From NCBI GenBank assembly GCA_963170055.1, contig CAUJGJ010000309.1:82001-146000 (forward strand): a stretch of DNA of 64,000 nt. The letters run 5' to 3'. Both the position numbers and the translations under genes were made by a program. A model generated the notes under the pieces. It saw only the letters and a list, made by a program, of their open reading frames with translations, searched no databases and had not been told where the DNA came from. How positions within the stretch are numbered: the stretch's first letter is position 1; each line of letters starts with the position of its first letter. Below are positions 47,290-59,700 of the stretch, piece by piece. Source of the stretch: Halisarca cf. caerulea (taxonomy: Eukaryota; Porifera; Demospongiae; Chondrillida; Halisarcidae).

Positions 47290-47749
47290 AGATCATAATA
47301 TTTGGTCATGCTAATCACATCAGACACGTCAAATAAATAGGGATCCGATGCATCCATGACTTGCATAACACAGATCACCATCATGCACATTCACAAGATA
47401 TCGTAGTCTTGTAAAGGGCCCATAGAACACAATAATCTCCAACTCCCTGTGTGTTTGTGTACGGTTTCAACAGACACTAAGACACATGCATGGTATCCAC
47501 AGCTCAGTAGAGGACATGTTGTCATGTACATATAGCAATAATATTATAATTTAATAATAATAACAAAATAATAACAATAATACTAATAATACATTTATAA
47601 TAACAATACTAATAATACATTATAATAACATTGTGATAAATAATATAATATACACAGAACAATTAATCATAATATAATACACATAAACACATGCACATTA
47701 TACATCATGCTTACTCATAACATGCCCACATGTACACTGTCACTCTGTT
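47290..47749. other. Intergenic DNA, AT/AAT-rich
   Basis: Contains (AATAAT)-rich sequence (47535-47640). No gene seen. Confidence 0.45.
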
Positions 47750-48060
47750 GAGGGGATATGTCCCTCTGTCACACATTGTGTGATGGATGCTGGGGCAGAG
47801 ACGGAGTGGACAGAGCAGGATCTGTAAAGGCACATGATGGATCATCACAGAAGAGCAAATTCAAGTCGACAATGTAACCAACAGATGACATTGTTGTATG
47901 GCTCAGCTTTCTTCACTGCAAGCAAGTGGGCGAGTCTCTTATACACAATAGCAGTTGACTTGCCCATTCCCCCAGAAGGGGAGAAAATGAGTGGAGAGAA
48001 GGAAGCATGCTCAACATCTCTGATCCTCTGTTCATATTTGTGTCTCTTCTCCTGTTCTTA
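47750..48060 (-). mobile_element. C-terminal fragment of the 54680-56380 retroelement family
   Basis: Minus-strand translation gives EHASFSPLIFSPSGGMGKST and then a VYKRLAHLLA segment, matching EHGSFAPPLVFSATDGMGPS and VYKRLATLLA of the element at 54680-56380. It is short and broken. Confidence 0.7.
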
Positions 48061-48612
48061 CCTTCTAAAACAGGTCTCAGGGTGGAGGTTAATTGCGGTA
48101 GGAGTCAGCATTGGGGTTAAATGAATATAGCAATATAATTGAAACCCCTAGTAGTATTGTTGATCTGCATAATAATTAAACTGACTGTTAAAATCTGATT
48201 CAGTAGACCTCACATGATTGCATTGATTGTTAATCAGTTTTATATCTGCAGAGCATGTTAGATCATGCATGTATGTACATACATAATATTCTACATTCAT
48301 GAGACTGTATAATATTATTATGCAAAAACAAGTCATGAATTTCACTCTGTCTCATATAATTCATTGACAGTGTAATGTACATCACATGACATACACTTGT
48401 ATATAATAGTATTTGTTAACACCTTCTAGCTGAATCAACATGAAATGTGCATGAGTTTTAAAGGAAAAGGCACATTTATTTACAATGCTCTGTGAATACA
48501 AATGCAAAACCTATTCTTCGGTACGCACACATGTTGAGCACTGAAGACTATTAAAGTTATATATTTCATTTATAATCTACGTGTTTCTGTTCCTCTTTTG
48601 CAGAATCTGATG
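48061..48612. other. Intergenic DNA, no gene seen
   Basis: AT-rich. Probably includes the 3' UTR of the minus-strand reductase copy 2. Confidence 0.45.
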
Positions 48613-49809
48613 TTATTCCTTTACCTTCTTTGTGTTATCAGTGGACTGTTCTTCATCATCTCCATGTTTACTTTGATCTTGTTCTGGTGTTTCATCAAGC
48701 TTCTTCTTCTCAGTTTCTTTCAGTGGTCCATGATACTGAGGCTTACGAGGAACAACACCCAGTTCAATGAGACTGTATGCCATTTCAATGACAGTCTGCT
48801 CAGAAGGTATAGGGTTGATTCCAAGGATGGAACGCATCGGTTCAACGTTGTATGTCAACACTTTGTTTAGTGATGGATATACCTTCTTAGCACTTTCATC
48901 AAAAAGACTACTCAACCACACAATTGGTTTTGGTAATTTTCCTGTTTTAACCTTATATCCCTGACCCTCAAATTCAGCTTTCAACTGATGTGCCATGTCA
49001 GCCATCCACACATTGTGAGAGACAAGAATAAATCGATGTCCCACTGCATCTCCAACTTCTAGTCCTTTGATATGTGATGCAGCGACATCACGTACATCTA
49101 CTACAGGGAAGTTAACTGCTGGCACACCAGGATATTCACCTTTGAGCATAGCCCCCACAGCAGCTTTGGACCCTTCACCACTATCTGGACTCAGTAGTGG
49201 TCCCAAGACATAGCCTGGGTTCATCACGACGAATTCGAACTTTTTGTCCTCAGGAAGACCCTTTACAAAATCCCACGCGGCTCTTTCAGCCAACATTTTG
49301 CTTTTCTCGTACAACGTCAGTTCATCCTCGGGCGACCAGTCATTTTCGGTGTATGGGACGCCCTCCTTGTGGTTCTTCGCGCCTACAAGTCCGACGGAAA
49401 CGGCTGCAATTGAACTCGTTAGTACCACTCTCTTCACTTTTGCATCTGCACATGCCTTTAGAACATTCTTTGTACCGTTCACTGCTGGATCTATCAGCTC
49501 AGCCTTTTCGTCTCTGATCTTTCGTCCAACGGGGAAAGGGGACGCTACGTGTAGAACGTAGTCGCAGCCTTCCACAGCGGCTGGCCAAGTATCTTCTTTG
49601 AGCAGGTCTGCCTCTACTAGTTCCAGGGGGATTGCAGGAGAGGGGACTAGATCCTGTAATGGCCTTACCTTCTTTTCATTCTTTAGACTCCGGACAGTTC
49701 CCCTCACCGCATATCTTCCTCCCTCGAGGAGCTGCTTGATGATGTGATTGGCTATATAACCAGAAGCGCCTGTCACCAGAACTTTCTCTATTCTTAGGCT
49801 ACTTGCCAT
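48613..49809 (-). CDS. NAD(P)-dependent reductase of the DFR/cinnamoyl-CoA reductase-like SDR group (copy 2)
   Basis: An intact, intronless ORF. I start at MASSLRIEKV (49809), which aligns with the start of copy 1, although an in-frame ATG lies five codons upstream (49824). The Rossmann motif TGASGYIANH, the LTSS motif and Y-E-K-S-K are present and the body is nearly identical to copy 1 at 33035-34141. Differences cluster in the first 20 residues, around YTENDWSPEDELTLYEKSK, around AVGAMLKGEYPGVPAVNFP, and at the C-terminus, where copy 2 has an extra charged tail of about 30 residues (KETEKKKLDETPEQDQ onward). The same enzymatic role is inferred. The tail may alter localisation or partner binding. 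Confidence 0.9.
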   Translation of the reverse strand: MASSLRIEKVLVTGASGYIANHIIKQLLEGGRYAVRGTVRSLKNEKKVRPLQDLVPSPAIPLELVEADLLKEDTWPAAVEGCDYVLHVASPFPVGRKIRDEKAELIDPAVNGTKNVLKACADAKVKRVVLTSSIAAVSVGLVGAKNHKEGVPYTENDWSPEDELTLYEKSKMLAERAAWDFVKGLPEDKKFEFVVMNPGYVLGPLLSPDSGEGSKAAVGAMLKGEYPGVPAVNFPVVDVRDVAASHIKGLEVGDAVGHRFILVSHNVWMADMAHQLKAEFEGQGYKVKTGKLPKPIVWLSSLFDESAKKVYPSLNKVLTYNVEPMRSILGINPIPSEQTVIEMAYSLIELGVVPRKPQYHGPLKETEKKKLDETPEQDQSKHGDDEEQSTDNTKKVKE

Positions 49810-49882
49810 TTGATGGCTGGTCACGTATATAGGTTAGAGTATCTATGACGATACAAACTGAATCCAAGACCCTGTACGTTCT

Positions 49883-49957
49883 TAGTCTCGCGTAGCCAGT
49901 CCGCTTTCACCGCCATCTTTACGTGTGGGCGAGAAAGGGTCTGGCTACGCGAGACTA
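49883..49957. mobile_element. 75-bp palindromic MITE
   Basis: TAGTCTCGCGTAGCCAG at the left and CTGGCTACGCGAGACTA at the right are perfect inverted repeats. It lies 74 bp upstream of the reductase copy 2 start codon, so it may sit within or next to the promoter. It shares the TAGTCTsGCrTAGCC end motif with 52132-52251. Confidence 0.75.
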
Positions 49958-50061
49958 GTAGATTACGTTGTAGCTGAAAGCCAAAAGCTGACTCTATATC
50001 CGCATAGTCTTGCGTTACCGACACTTCCCGTCCGTTTTCTTTAGCCTTTATATCAATCAAT

Positions 50062-51150
50062 CAATTAATGATTATTAATGTGCACACATGTACATCAGAC
50101 ATTAGGGTAGTGAGATACCCAATGAGGCACAAAGATAAAATAGAACCATAATTAAGTTAAATCAACTGAATCGGGCACACCACATTACACATAAGAGTTT
50201 GGCAATCTTGTGATCTCTACAAGCTAGGTCCAAAATCACAGGATCTTTTACATCCGTGCTTAAGTCATCAAAATCACTGTTCAGTTTACGAGCATGTGCA
50301 ATAATGGGTTGACGTTGGTTAGACCATATAGGGCAGCTCAACAACCAGTGGTATACATCCTCGATCATGCCATTAGCACACTCCCGGCAACCCCAATCCT
50401 CTCGTGCTACTCCCTGCCACCTGCCTGTCTCCACTTGGAAGTGAGCAGTGCCATCCCTCAGTTTCATGAGCATATAGAGCGAGTGACCCTATCCTGCACT
50501 CTCCAGCATCTCTGGGTTAGGCCAAGATTAAAGATCGTATTAAGCAGACTCAGCTTGGGTTTAGTTGCCATCTCTTGGTGCCATTCGGACGTCGACATTA
50601 TCTTCCTCTCAGCACCATTTCATAGCATCCCTTGTAACTGTGAGCCATTGCAACTCCTCAAGTCTTTGCAATTAACCAGAGGGTTATTCCATCCAAATGC
50701 TATGAAACAACCCTGTAGCTTTCTAATCCAACTGCCTCCATTCACTGATAGAGCATCCAAAGCTACTTTCTTTATGATGCGGTTCTCATAAACAGGGTGG
50801 GTCATCACTTTATGCCAAAACTTCATGTATCTAACTCTAGCCTCCCAACACAGAGGAAGACAGTCCATCTCCACAAACTAGGATACTCTTGGGTGTGATC
50901 TAGCTACACCAAAGAACGATCTAAGAGATCTCAGTTGAAGCTGGTCCAAACACACAAGAGATGTGTTGCAGCCCCACACCTCAGAACTATAAAGGGCCAC
51001 AGATTGCACCATGCATTCAAATAGTTTCTTGAAGGATCCGCCAGAAAGCATTCCAACAGAAGTTCGAACACGTTGAAGGAGAAGGTTTGCTGCTCTCCTT
51101 CCAGCCTCCACTCTATCTACAACCATGTCATTCAGATCAAGGAACTCATA
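50062..51150 (-). mobile_element. 5'-truncated LINE fragment (RT thumb and C-terminus)
   Basis: Minus-strand pieces read in order: LFECMVQSVALYSSEVWGC and a LDQLQLRSLRSFFGV segment (50878-51126), CWEARVRYMKFWHKVM (50620-50874), and a zinc-knuckle-like C-terminus with WGCRECANGMIEDVYHWLLSC (50162-50473). The order and the SSEVWG motif are typical of jockey/RTE-type LINE C-termini. Frameshifts separate the pieces, and the RT core is missing. Confidence 0.75.
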
Positions 51151-52131
51151 AAATATTGTACGGCGGAAGGGCTAGGAGGGGCACAGTGGGTGGGATTATG
51201 CTCAATCATAGTTTAGAGTGTCTATGGCTCAATTACATGCCCATCATGCTAACTATAGCTAGGCAGATGACTATCATCGATTGTGTGGGCGAACCTGAGG
51301 TAGAGAGAGGCATAAAAATAATGAGCAGCCCATTGTTTTGGGATAGTCAATGATGGCTGCCCACTGTGGGCTTTGGATGGTTGTGTGTACAGATGTGGAA
51401 AGGTGTGTGGGGCAGAGATTTGAAGGAAGCACAGGGGTTTAGTAGAAGCTTAGACCAATTGAATAAGTGCAGCTGTGTGTTGCATAATAAATTGATGCTG
51501 TCTTCATGCCTTTCAGTTATTCACCTTGTCAGGGTAGTTCGGGTGAGTAATGGATGTCATGCCCATAATTTTGTTGTTTTTGTGGCTAACAACTATATGA
51601 CACCAATAATTGTGCAATACAGGAGTCTGGGGGTAGTGAGCACATTGTTTTTGCCTCTGTTTCTTGCCTTGTCATTGGCAGCCAAAAGTGGCTGACAGTA
51701 GTTGTAGGATATAAATAAAATCCACCAAGGCTTCTGGTGGAATGGCTTAATCCCATACTACTACAACCTGTGTGTACCTCATGATCAGTGTAGTGAAGTT
51801 AGCCTTGACATAAAGGGCAGACTAGGGGAGGTGGGGTTGTATGATTAATAATAATTATTAACATGTTTTTAACTTGTTATAAAATTGTTGTATTTGGTCT
51901 AGAATAATTATGATATACCCAAATTAATTACCTTTCCAATTAATTGAGTACTGATGAACTTTGTAGCCATTCATTCCCTTAAGTAGAGGTTAAGAGATTT
52001 ATTTTTTTAAGAATAATGAGGAAACATTTGATTTCCCCAATCCTGCCCGGTTACATTGACATAATATTATAGTCTCCAGTAGACAAAAGAATTTGACAGG
52101 TAAGAAAGCCTTTGGGGATCAGCATGAAGGG
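51151..52131. other. Intergenic DNA, no gene seen
   Basis: No coding signal, RNA gene or clear repeat was recognised. Confidence 0.4.
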
Positions 52132-52251
52132 TAGTCTGGCATAGCCGACCCAATCTCGCTCGGCCATTTTCGGGGACTGATTTCACCGCTCGCCCGGTGA
52201 CATCAGTCCCCAAAAATGGCCAAGCGAGATTGGGTAGGCTACGCCAGACTA
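52132..52251. mobile_element. 120-bp near-perfect palindromic MITE
   Basis: The left half (TAGTCTGGCATAGCCGACCC, AATCTCGCTCGGCCATTTT, GGGGACTGAT) is the reverse complement of the right half with only a few mismatches; the centre lies near 52191. A G-rich tract (52254-52275) follows directly. Confidence 0.8.
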
Positions 52252-53787
52252 ATGGGGGGAGGGGGGGGGGGGGGGTAAAAAGAGAAATAACTGTTTTCAA
52301 CCTAGACACAACCAATTGCCACTGTTTGAGACTATCTAACCAGATGAATGAGGAAAATACACGATCCGTTGGACAGCCTATTAGAGGACATTCCAATTAA
52401 AGAGGCCTGCTTACTGGTCTCAAAGGCATGTAGGGATCAAGTAATCTGTTACCCAAGCCACATTCAGGATAAGTGAAGATGTGCATTACTCTAATCTGAG
52501 CTCATCATATAACATGTAATTGACATGTGCCTATGCTAGTGAAGGATGAACATGTACAGCCTCAATTTAATCACCCACTCAATCCTAAATTACCTGGTAA
52601 AAGAGTGGCCATGGAAAGGGCCCAATGTATGAGCAGACAAAAATCACATTGTAGATAAAGTACAATAGGACTCATTGCCAACGGTGCTGCTGTGTAGCCA
52701 ATCTCGAGGAAAAAAACGGGTGCATGCAGAAACTGCATGTGCAAAATTTGTCAACTGAACATGCAATGTGCATGCACCCACCAATTTTTTCTCGGCTGTA
52801 TATACATAATATAATTTAGCCATAGACTTGGTCATGACCTGTGTGCATCACAATGTCATCATAGCTAGTGGGGTACACAGGCTTGCCAGGCTCAATATAC
52901 TCTGTATTCAGGATCAAACTTCTCCAATTATTGTCTTCACTATACTCCAGTTTTCTGATATTCTCACGCATTGAATCGATTGATGAGCTCTTACATACAT
53001 GTCTTGCATGCAATAATAATATAAGTATAATAATTTATAATGCATGGATGGGCCGAAGGCAAAACAAAGAGCATAATATTATGCTATCTAATCTCCTTTA
53101 TGTAAGTAACACTATATAGTTGACTGTTCTCATGCATGTACACTCAATTGGTGTATACTAAGCGATCAATGGCATGCTTTTGCAGATGCATAAGTAAAGT
53201 ACTATGCACACCGATCAAAATGTCTGGGAGTGGGGATTGTCGTTGATTGACCATCTGCAAGCTAGGCTGTGTGGCTATCATGGTTTACTCTCTGGACTAC
53301 TGGTTTTTGTTCTGAATGAACTGGAAAAGAAAGGGTGTATGCCCTTAGTAACTTTATCATAATATTATACAAAAGGTATTGCAGTACAACTACATACGTA
53401 CATATGTATACTACAGGACAATGATAAATCTCTACTACATCAGGGATTCAGTCAAGATATCACTAGCATGTGGAAGAAAAAATAGTGGTGAAGACCAACA
53501 AAGAATGTAGAAGTAATGTATATTTAGGATAACTATAGTAGAAATGTTGCTTTCACAAGTACTTTCTGTACTCTGCAAAGTACATAATGAATGGTATTAG
53601 CTCAATATGTATACAGAAATTTAGCAGTTCAATGACACTAACATAGTCCATACAATGCAGATATGAACTCATGCATGTAGTTGAATATCAACATCCAGCA
53701 TGGTGTGTGTACATACGTATGTGATTATTCTAGTATACGAAACAAAGAACAGACTACACTTAAATGCAAAAGTGAGGAAGGATTCCT
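52252..53787. other. Intergenic DNA, no gene seen
   Basis: Contains a poly-G tract at 52254-52275 and a small inverted repeat around 52700-52790 (CTCGAGGAAAAAA with TTTTTTCTCGG; TGCATGC motifs). Probably includes the 3' UTR of the gene that ends at 53788. Confidence 0.4.
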
Positions 53788-56700
53788 TTACACAGCAGCT
53801 GGTGTTTCATCAAGTCTGTCATAGTTCTCGAGAGCCTGTCTACGACTGTCCTCCTTCCAACGCTTGCCCCAGATACACAAGCGAACAATAGAGACAACCA
53901 AGAAAATAACCAAAAACAAATGGACAATCCAAGCAGCACCCTATACAGAGAGTGGGAGATAATAAAGTTAAAAAATAAGAAGGAAAGCCTTTGATTTGCT
54001 AAAATCTAAATCTAACCTGAGCAGCTTGGGCATCATTGTACCAACAGAATTGTCTGGTACGAGTTCCATTAGTGAAACAGTGGTTCTCCCCAGATGGAAA
54101 GCCTGATAACTGACACCTGTACAGAAGAGGAGCACAAACGGAAACACTACCAATAGCAATGACTAATGTAACAGCCATCTTTAGATATACATAGTACTAC
54201 ACGTATGTACACATAACAGTGTTCTCCCCAGAAATAATTTCAGGTATGTTGAATATGTACATATGTACAAACATACATGCATACGTGCATATATCATCAT
54301 ATTCATATGTACGTATACACACAATTAACCTTATATTGACTGCGTGCACGATTTTTCGCATACCTGTTATCGACTGAAGACCACTTTAGTGGCTCTAGCC
54401 TCGCTACCCGACTTTAATCCGTTTTGTACTACGCCAGAAGACTTTTCGATCATCTATCACGCTTTCTCAATCCTTTTAAAACAAAATTGTTCACACAAAG
54501 AGAAAATCGGGCACCTTTAGTTCTTCCGTATCTAGGAGTGGCCATTTTATTTTATTTTTTTATTTTTCTATCAGGATTCTTTTTATGTACACAATAATAA
54601 ACATGCAAATAAGGAAAATTCAAATAAAGAGAAAAAAAATGTAATGCTATACTTCATATCACAGTAAGGTTAATAATATGTGTTATTGAAATCTAGTCAA
54701 GTAGAGGGGATGTGGCCCTCTGCGATGGCAAGATCAATTTGCTGTGTCGACTGCCAATTGAATCGCAATTGTCTGGTGCCCCTGATAGCAGCGATAGATG
54801 ATCGTAGAAGGCTGAATGACAGTCTGCATCTAGCCACTTCATCACCATGCTGTAGCTCTGTCCTCGCTTGTAGGCCAGAAGGGTTGCCAATCGCTTGTAC
54901 ACAATAGTGGTGGATGGGCCCATTCCATCAGTAGCTGAGAATACCAGGGGGGGGGGCAAAAGAACCATGTTCCACCTCTCTGATTCTTTGGTCATAGGTT
55001 CTTCTCTTTTCTCTCTCATGCCGGATGAACGTTGTGTTGATAGATGAGTTCTGGTTGGAAGATGTCAACGGGTTAAAAACCCTCACATCAAAAAATGCAT
55101 CTTGAAATTGTTCCAGAAACCTCTACATCTGATATCTACCCGACTTTCATCTTGGACATTTGTGGACCTGCCATGAAGGACCTCACCAGTGAGTGGTTGT
55201 AAGGGAGGCTCAATCTCTGTGGAGGTGCTTACTTCATCCATCAGTGCTGCTGTGAGCTCATGAATGTCACTGCCCCCCCCCCCCCCCCCCCCGTCTGCTC
55301 CAAAATCCATTTCCCTTGATGTCCAAACTAGCTTATCACTTTGCACAGCTGATCTTTGGTTCATCACTTCTCTAGTGTTGAGGTTCAACTTCAACATTGC
55401 TGCATACCTCAGACATGAGGTCTGCTGTTATGTCCCATATCTCATTGTGCCTGTTGATGATGAAACCTCCACATTTACAGGACATAGCATGCTCAACAGA
55501 AAATGCTTTGCCACAAATACATGTTGTTGACATACCTTCAGGCTTCCATCCATATCACAATGATATTGCATCACAGAAGGCACTCTTGTGTAGGCAGTAT
55601 CCGAACTCTTCAATGGGAAGCACTGTTAGCAATGTTGAGGCACTCTTTCTTTTTGGCCAAATTTATTGCAAGCTGGATATGTCTTTGGGTGACTCCCTAC
55701 TCAGAGTATCAGCCAGAACTTGTTCTTCTTTCTTCTTCCTCTTCAACTTTTTAATTGTTGCAATTTGGGAATCTCTGACTTCATTTGTGTGATCTTGAGC
55801 TTCAATCAGCATAACAAGGTCTTTTGGGACTTCCTTGGAGCTTGCATTTTGTTGTTTGGCCAGCTCATGTGGAATAACCACTCCCACTCCACCTAATCTA
55901 GGAGGCAGTACTAGTAATCTCCTCTCACAGTCACGGAAAGCTTTTCTGCCCGTTAGACTAGGAAGAAAGTGGTGCCGAATAGCATTTTCAAGAGGGGTGC
56001 ACGCATCATCAGTCACAGGGCATGTCCGCATGAGATACATCCATTTGCTGATTAGACCTTTGGCGAAACCGGCATATGCTGCTTGTGGTTGTGACTGTGC
56101 AATACTCGCGAGTGTCTTAACTTCTTCCGACCATGTGTTGATGATATCATTGATGTGTTGCTCATAGTAAATTCTGTTTCCTATTGGTGCACCAAGATAG
56201 TGGTTTCCTTCAGCTGTGATTATCAAGCCAGAACTTCCAAAAATATTAACTGCTTTTTCATGGTGTTCTTCTTTCACAACTATCAAGCTTTTGGAAGCAT
56301 TTGGAAAGTGTCCATACCTGGGGCCAAGTTTCTTGGCATACATTTGCGCTTTTGTAAAAACTTTGGAGCCTTTTTATACTAATCCCTAGAGGTCGTATTA
56401 GAATAAAACTAGGCTTGAAGAATATACTCGCGATAGGCTATCTATTGATATAAATTTCAGGTCGCTGCGATGAATTTTGATAATCGCCGTCTAAAACCAA
56501 TGTTGCTTAAGTGGTCTTCCGTCAATAAGGCATTAAAACATCACTAATTACTTGCAACTTCAGTTTTGGGTACTAGCATGATTTGTACTAAACATAGATT
56601 TTCAATAGTCTACGAATACATGCATGTTTTTCCTACAAATAGATTAATTTTAGTAAAGAAGGTATATTGGACCGACATGCCTTAATAAAGATACCTGGGA

Positions 56701-59700
56701 AGAACACTGCATAACAGTTGGTAATTTGTAACAAAAGGCAGTTTCTGGTATTTTCATACTATGTGCAGTAGCAATTTAGCATTTCCCCAGTCACAAAGCA
56801 ATAGTATTGCTTTCAGTGTAAGTGAAAGGCTTTGTGCAACTGGCTTCTAAAGCACCAGTGTCCTATACACTTAGGAGAGGCTGTTTTGAACTGCAGGGCT
56901 ACTAAACAGCTGCTTCTATCCTGTGGTGCCACTTCCTAATTAATAGCAGAAAGTGACAGACCACAATCTGTCACCTGAACAATGACAGCCTCCTACAGCC
57001 ATAAACACTTCCTTTGAGCTGACACAATGTCCTGACAAAGTTGATAACATCCGGACATTTACTGAAAATGATCGGAAAATGTCAGAAATGTTGGAAAATC
57101 CGGACAAATGGAAAATGTTGGAAAATCCGGACATTTACTGAAAATGATTGGAAAATGTCCGATGTCCGGTTGCATTTTCGAGCTCTGACGTATCTCTCAA
57201 TTTCTCACCACACCTTACCAAGTATCATGGTAAGGGCTGGCTACCTCTTTGTAGACTAGATGTAGGCACTACTCATTGCAATGGACCACAATTTGTAGTT
57301 TCATGATTTATATCTCATACAGGTTTTCTTTTTTTTCTTTGGGGGGGGGGGGGGGGGGGGAGGGGGGGGCAGGGAGGCATTTGTGTATAGACAACTAGGG
57401 CCCTTCCCTTGAATACATGTGATGATAACATTTGTATGGCTACTCTCTCCTTCCAATTTTTACAACTATACTTTATCTGTCCCTGTCACTATTGCAGGGT
57501 GGTCACCAGAAAAAAAATTAAAGAGGGGTGGCATTCATGTAAGCCAGTAGTAGTCTGGTGCACATGTTTTTGCAACAATCTTGTGAGGTGGGAAATTCGC
57601 TCAAAGTATTATGATACACACAGTGTCAGTTTTATCAAATCAAGTATGTGAACAAAGAAGGAATGACTCTACTTAAAGTAAAAATGGCTTAAGCCAATAT
57701 TTAAGGAGGGTGGCCCACCCTGCTTAAAAGGGTGGTAAGAACACTGCACTAGTGCATAGAAAACTCTCACTAATTCTAACAAAAAATGCAGTACCAGCTA
57801 CTTTATGTACAAATGCCTCAACACAGAAAATACTTAGTACACATACTGAACATCCTGTGTGCCTGATGACTTTGAAATCTGGTCACAGGTGATGGCAATA
57901 CCCACAGAGAAAGAGACAGCAACACTGAAAGCAAGAAGTATCAGGAAGACAGTGCCAGCTACTTCAACCAAAGTACCGATGATGCCAATGCTGTAGATGA
58001 GAAAGAAAAGATGACAACTTATACAACACTACATACATACGTACGTACATTGTGAACAATATCTGATGTATGCAACATCCAGCATTTAAACTTTGTACCG
58101 TGACTGTATGTCAATAAAACACAAGAGAAACACAAATAAATGTAATCCCATCACAGGTGGATTCAGTGAGTGGGGTGAATAGGAGGCCTGTGCTCCTACC
58201 CCTCCTTAGTTGCTCAACTTTTAAAAAAACACAAAATAGTGGCATACACTCAATTGCAACAATCCAGCAATGTACGTATTCCCAATAACATGCAAGCATT
58301 AGATTTCAGCAAAAATAGGTCAATCGTAATCATGCAGGCCATCATTTAGAGTTTGCCCCAACAGGGGGGGGGGGGGGGGGGGGGGGCATCCTTGTGAAGG
58401 AAAAGGGGGTAAAGCCATGCATTTATGTACCTAGTCATATTGAGGACATACTCCCAAAGGGAATTTAGATGGAGGCTCTCCAAGGGTATGTTTGGTACAT
58501 TTTGGGGATTATCTTGGCTACACTGAATGAGAAATCCTATGTTTTAGGAAACTCCTGGAAAACTATTTAAGTACTTACAGTGTAGTCTCACTTAATCATC
58601 TTGAATAACAAAACTGACAGTTTTATGCTTATCAAAATCTCCTACTTTGGATTCATCTGCATTTTCATTGGTATCCACTTTGAATTGAAAGGGACCCCCT
58701 TGTCCCTCCCTAAATGAAGCCCTGTCATGTACAAAACCACTTCTTAAGTGCATGTAGAATTCAACTAAATTCCAAAGAACCTATCTACGAGTAGAATTCA
58801 CAACTATTCATTCACTATTCAGATGTCATAGAATAACTAAACACTGATCAAATGTTAATCTGCACCATCATAACCTCGTGAAGCCAGGTCCTTTGCACAA
58901 CCATAGAACATAGGTAATGAAGTCTGACTCCGTAAGACTAACACAGTAGACATTCTACACTATACAATAGTGTCTACGATACATAGCACCATTCTTAGGT
59001 GAAAAGCTGCAGTAGGTATTTGCTTATGGTACTGATGTACCATAAGCAAATTCCCAAGGAGTTATATTTGACAGCCCAATAATGAATTGTGATGGTCATG
59101 GTCAAACCAATGTGCTTGTATATAGGTCATTCAAATGCATGTACCAGAATAGATACAATCTCTGGCACTAGTATAATCTCAGTACCTGGGGATAGGGGTA
59201 GAAACACAGCTTTATCATGCACCCCCACCACCACCACCACACGCTCCACCTGTGATAATATTACAATTCTCCATGTTGTTCATGTGTTAAAGAGATGTAC
59301 TTTTACACCACGACTTCTACCATATTCACAGTGAAGCCAACAATGTCATTTCACAACACTTACTCCATCGCAAATATGACTCGGATTATTCCAACGACGA
59401 AGAAGGCGACAGCACTGGCGGCTAAAATCACATGCCCGGCGATAAACCACACACAAACACCATCAGGAGCAAGCCTTACAGCATCATCTTCAGCTTTGTA
59501 TACCGTGTAAATAGGGCAGTGACCCTCTGACAAAGTATTGTCACTCCCAAAGTAGTTTAGCTGAACAAGGAAGTTACCCACGACGCCAATCACACACAAA
59601 GCAGTTACAAAAGTAGCCACATGGACTACGAGAGTAGTCAGATTGACGACACGACCAATAGTAAGCCCTTTTCTCCCCCGTGAGCTGTCGCTTGATGTGG

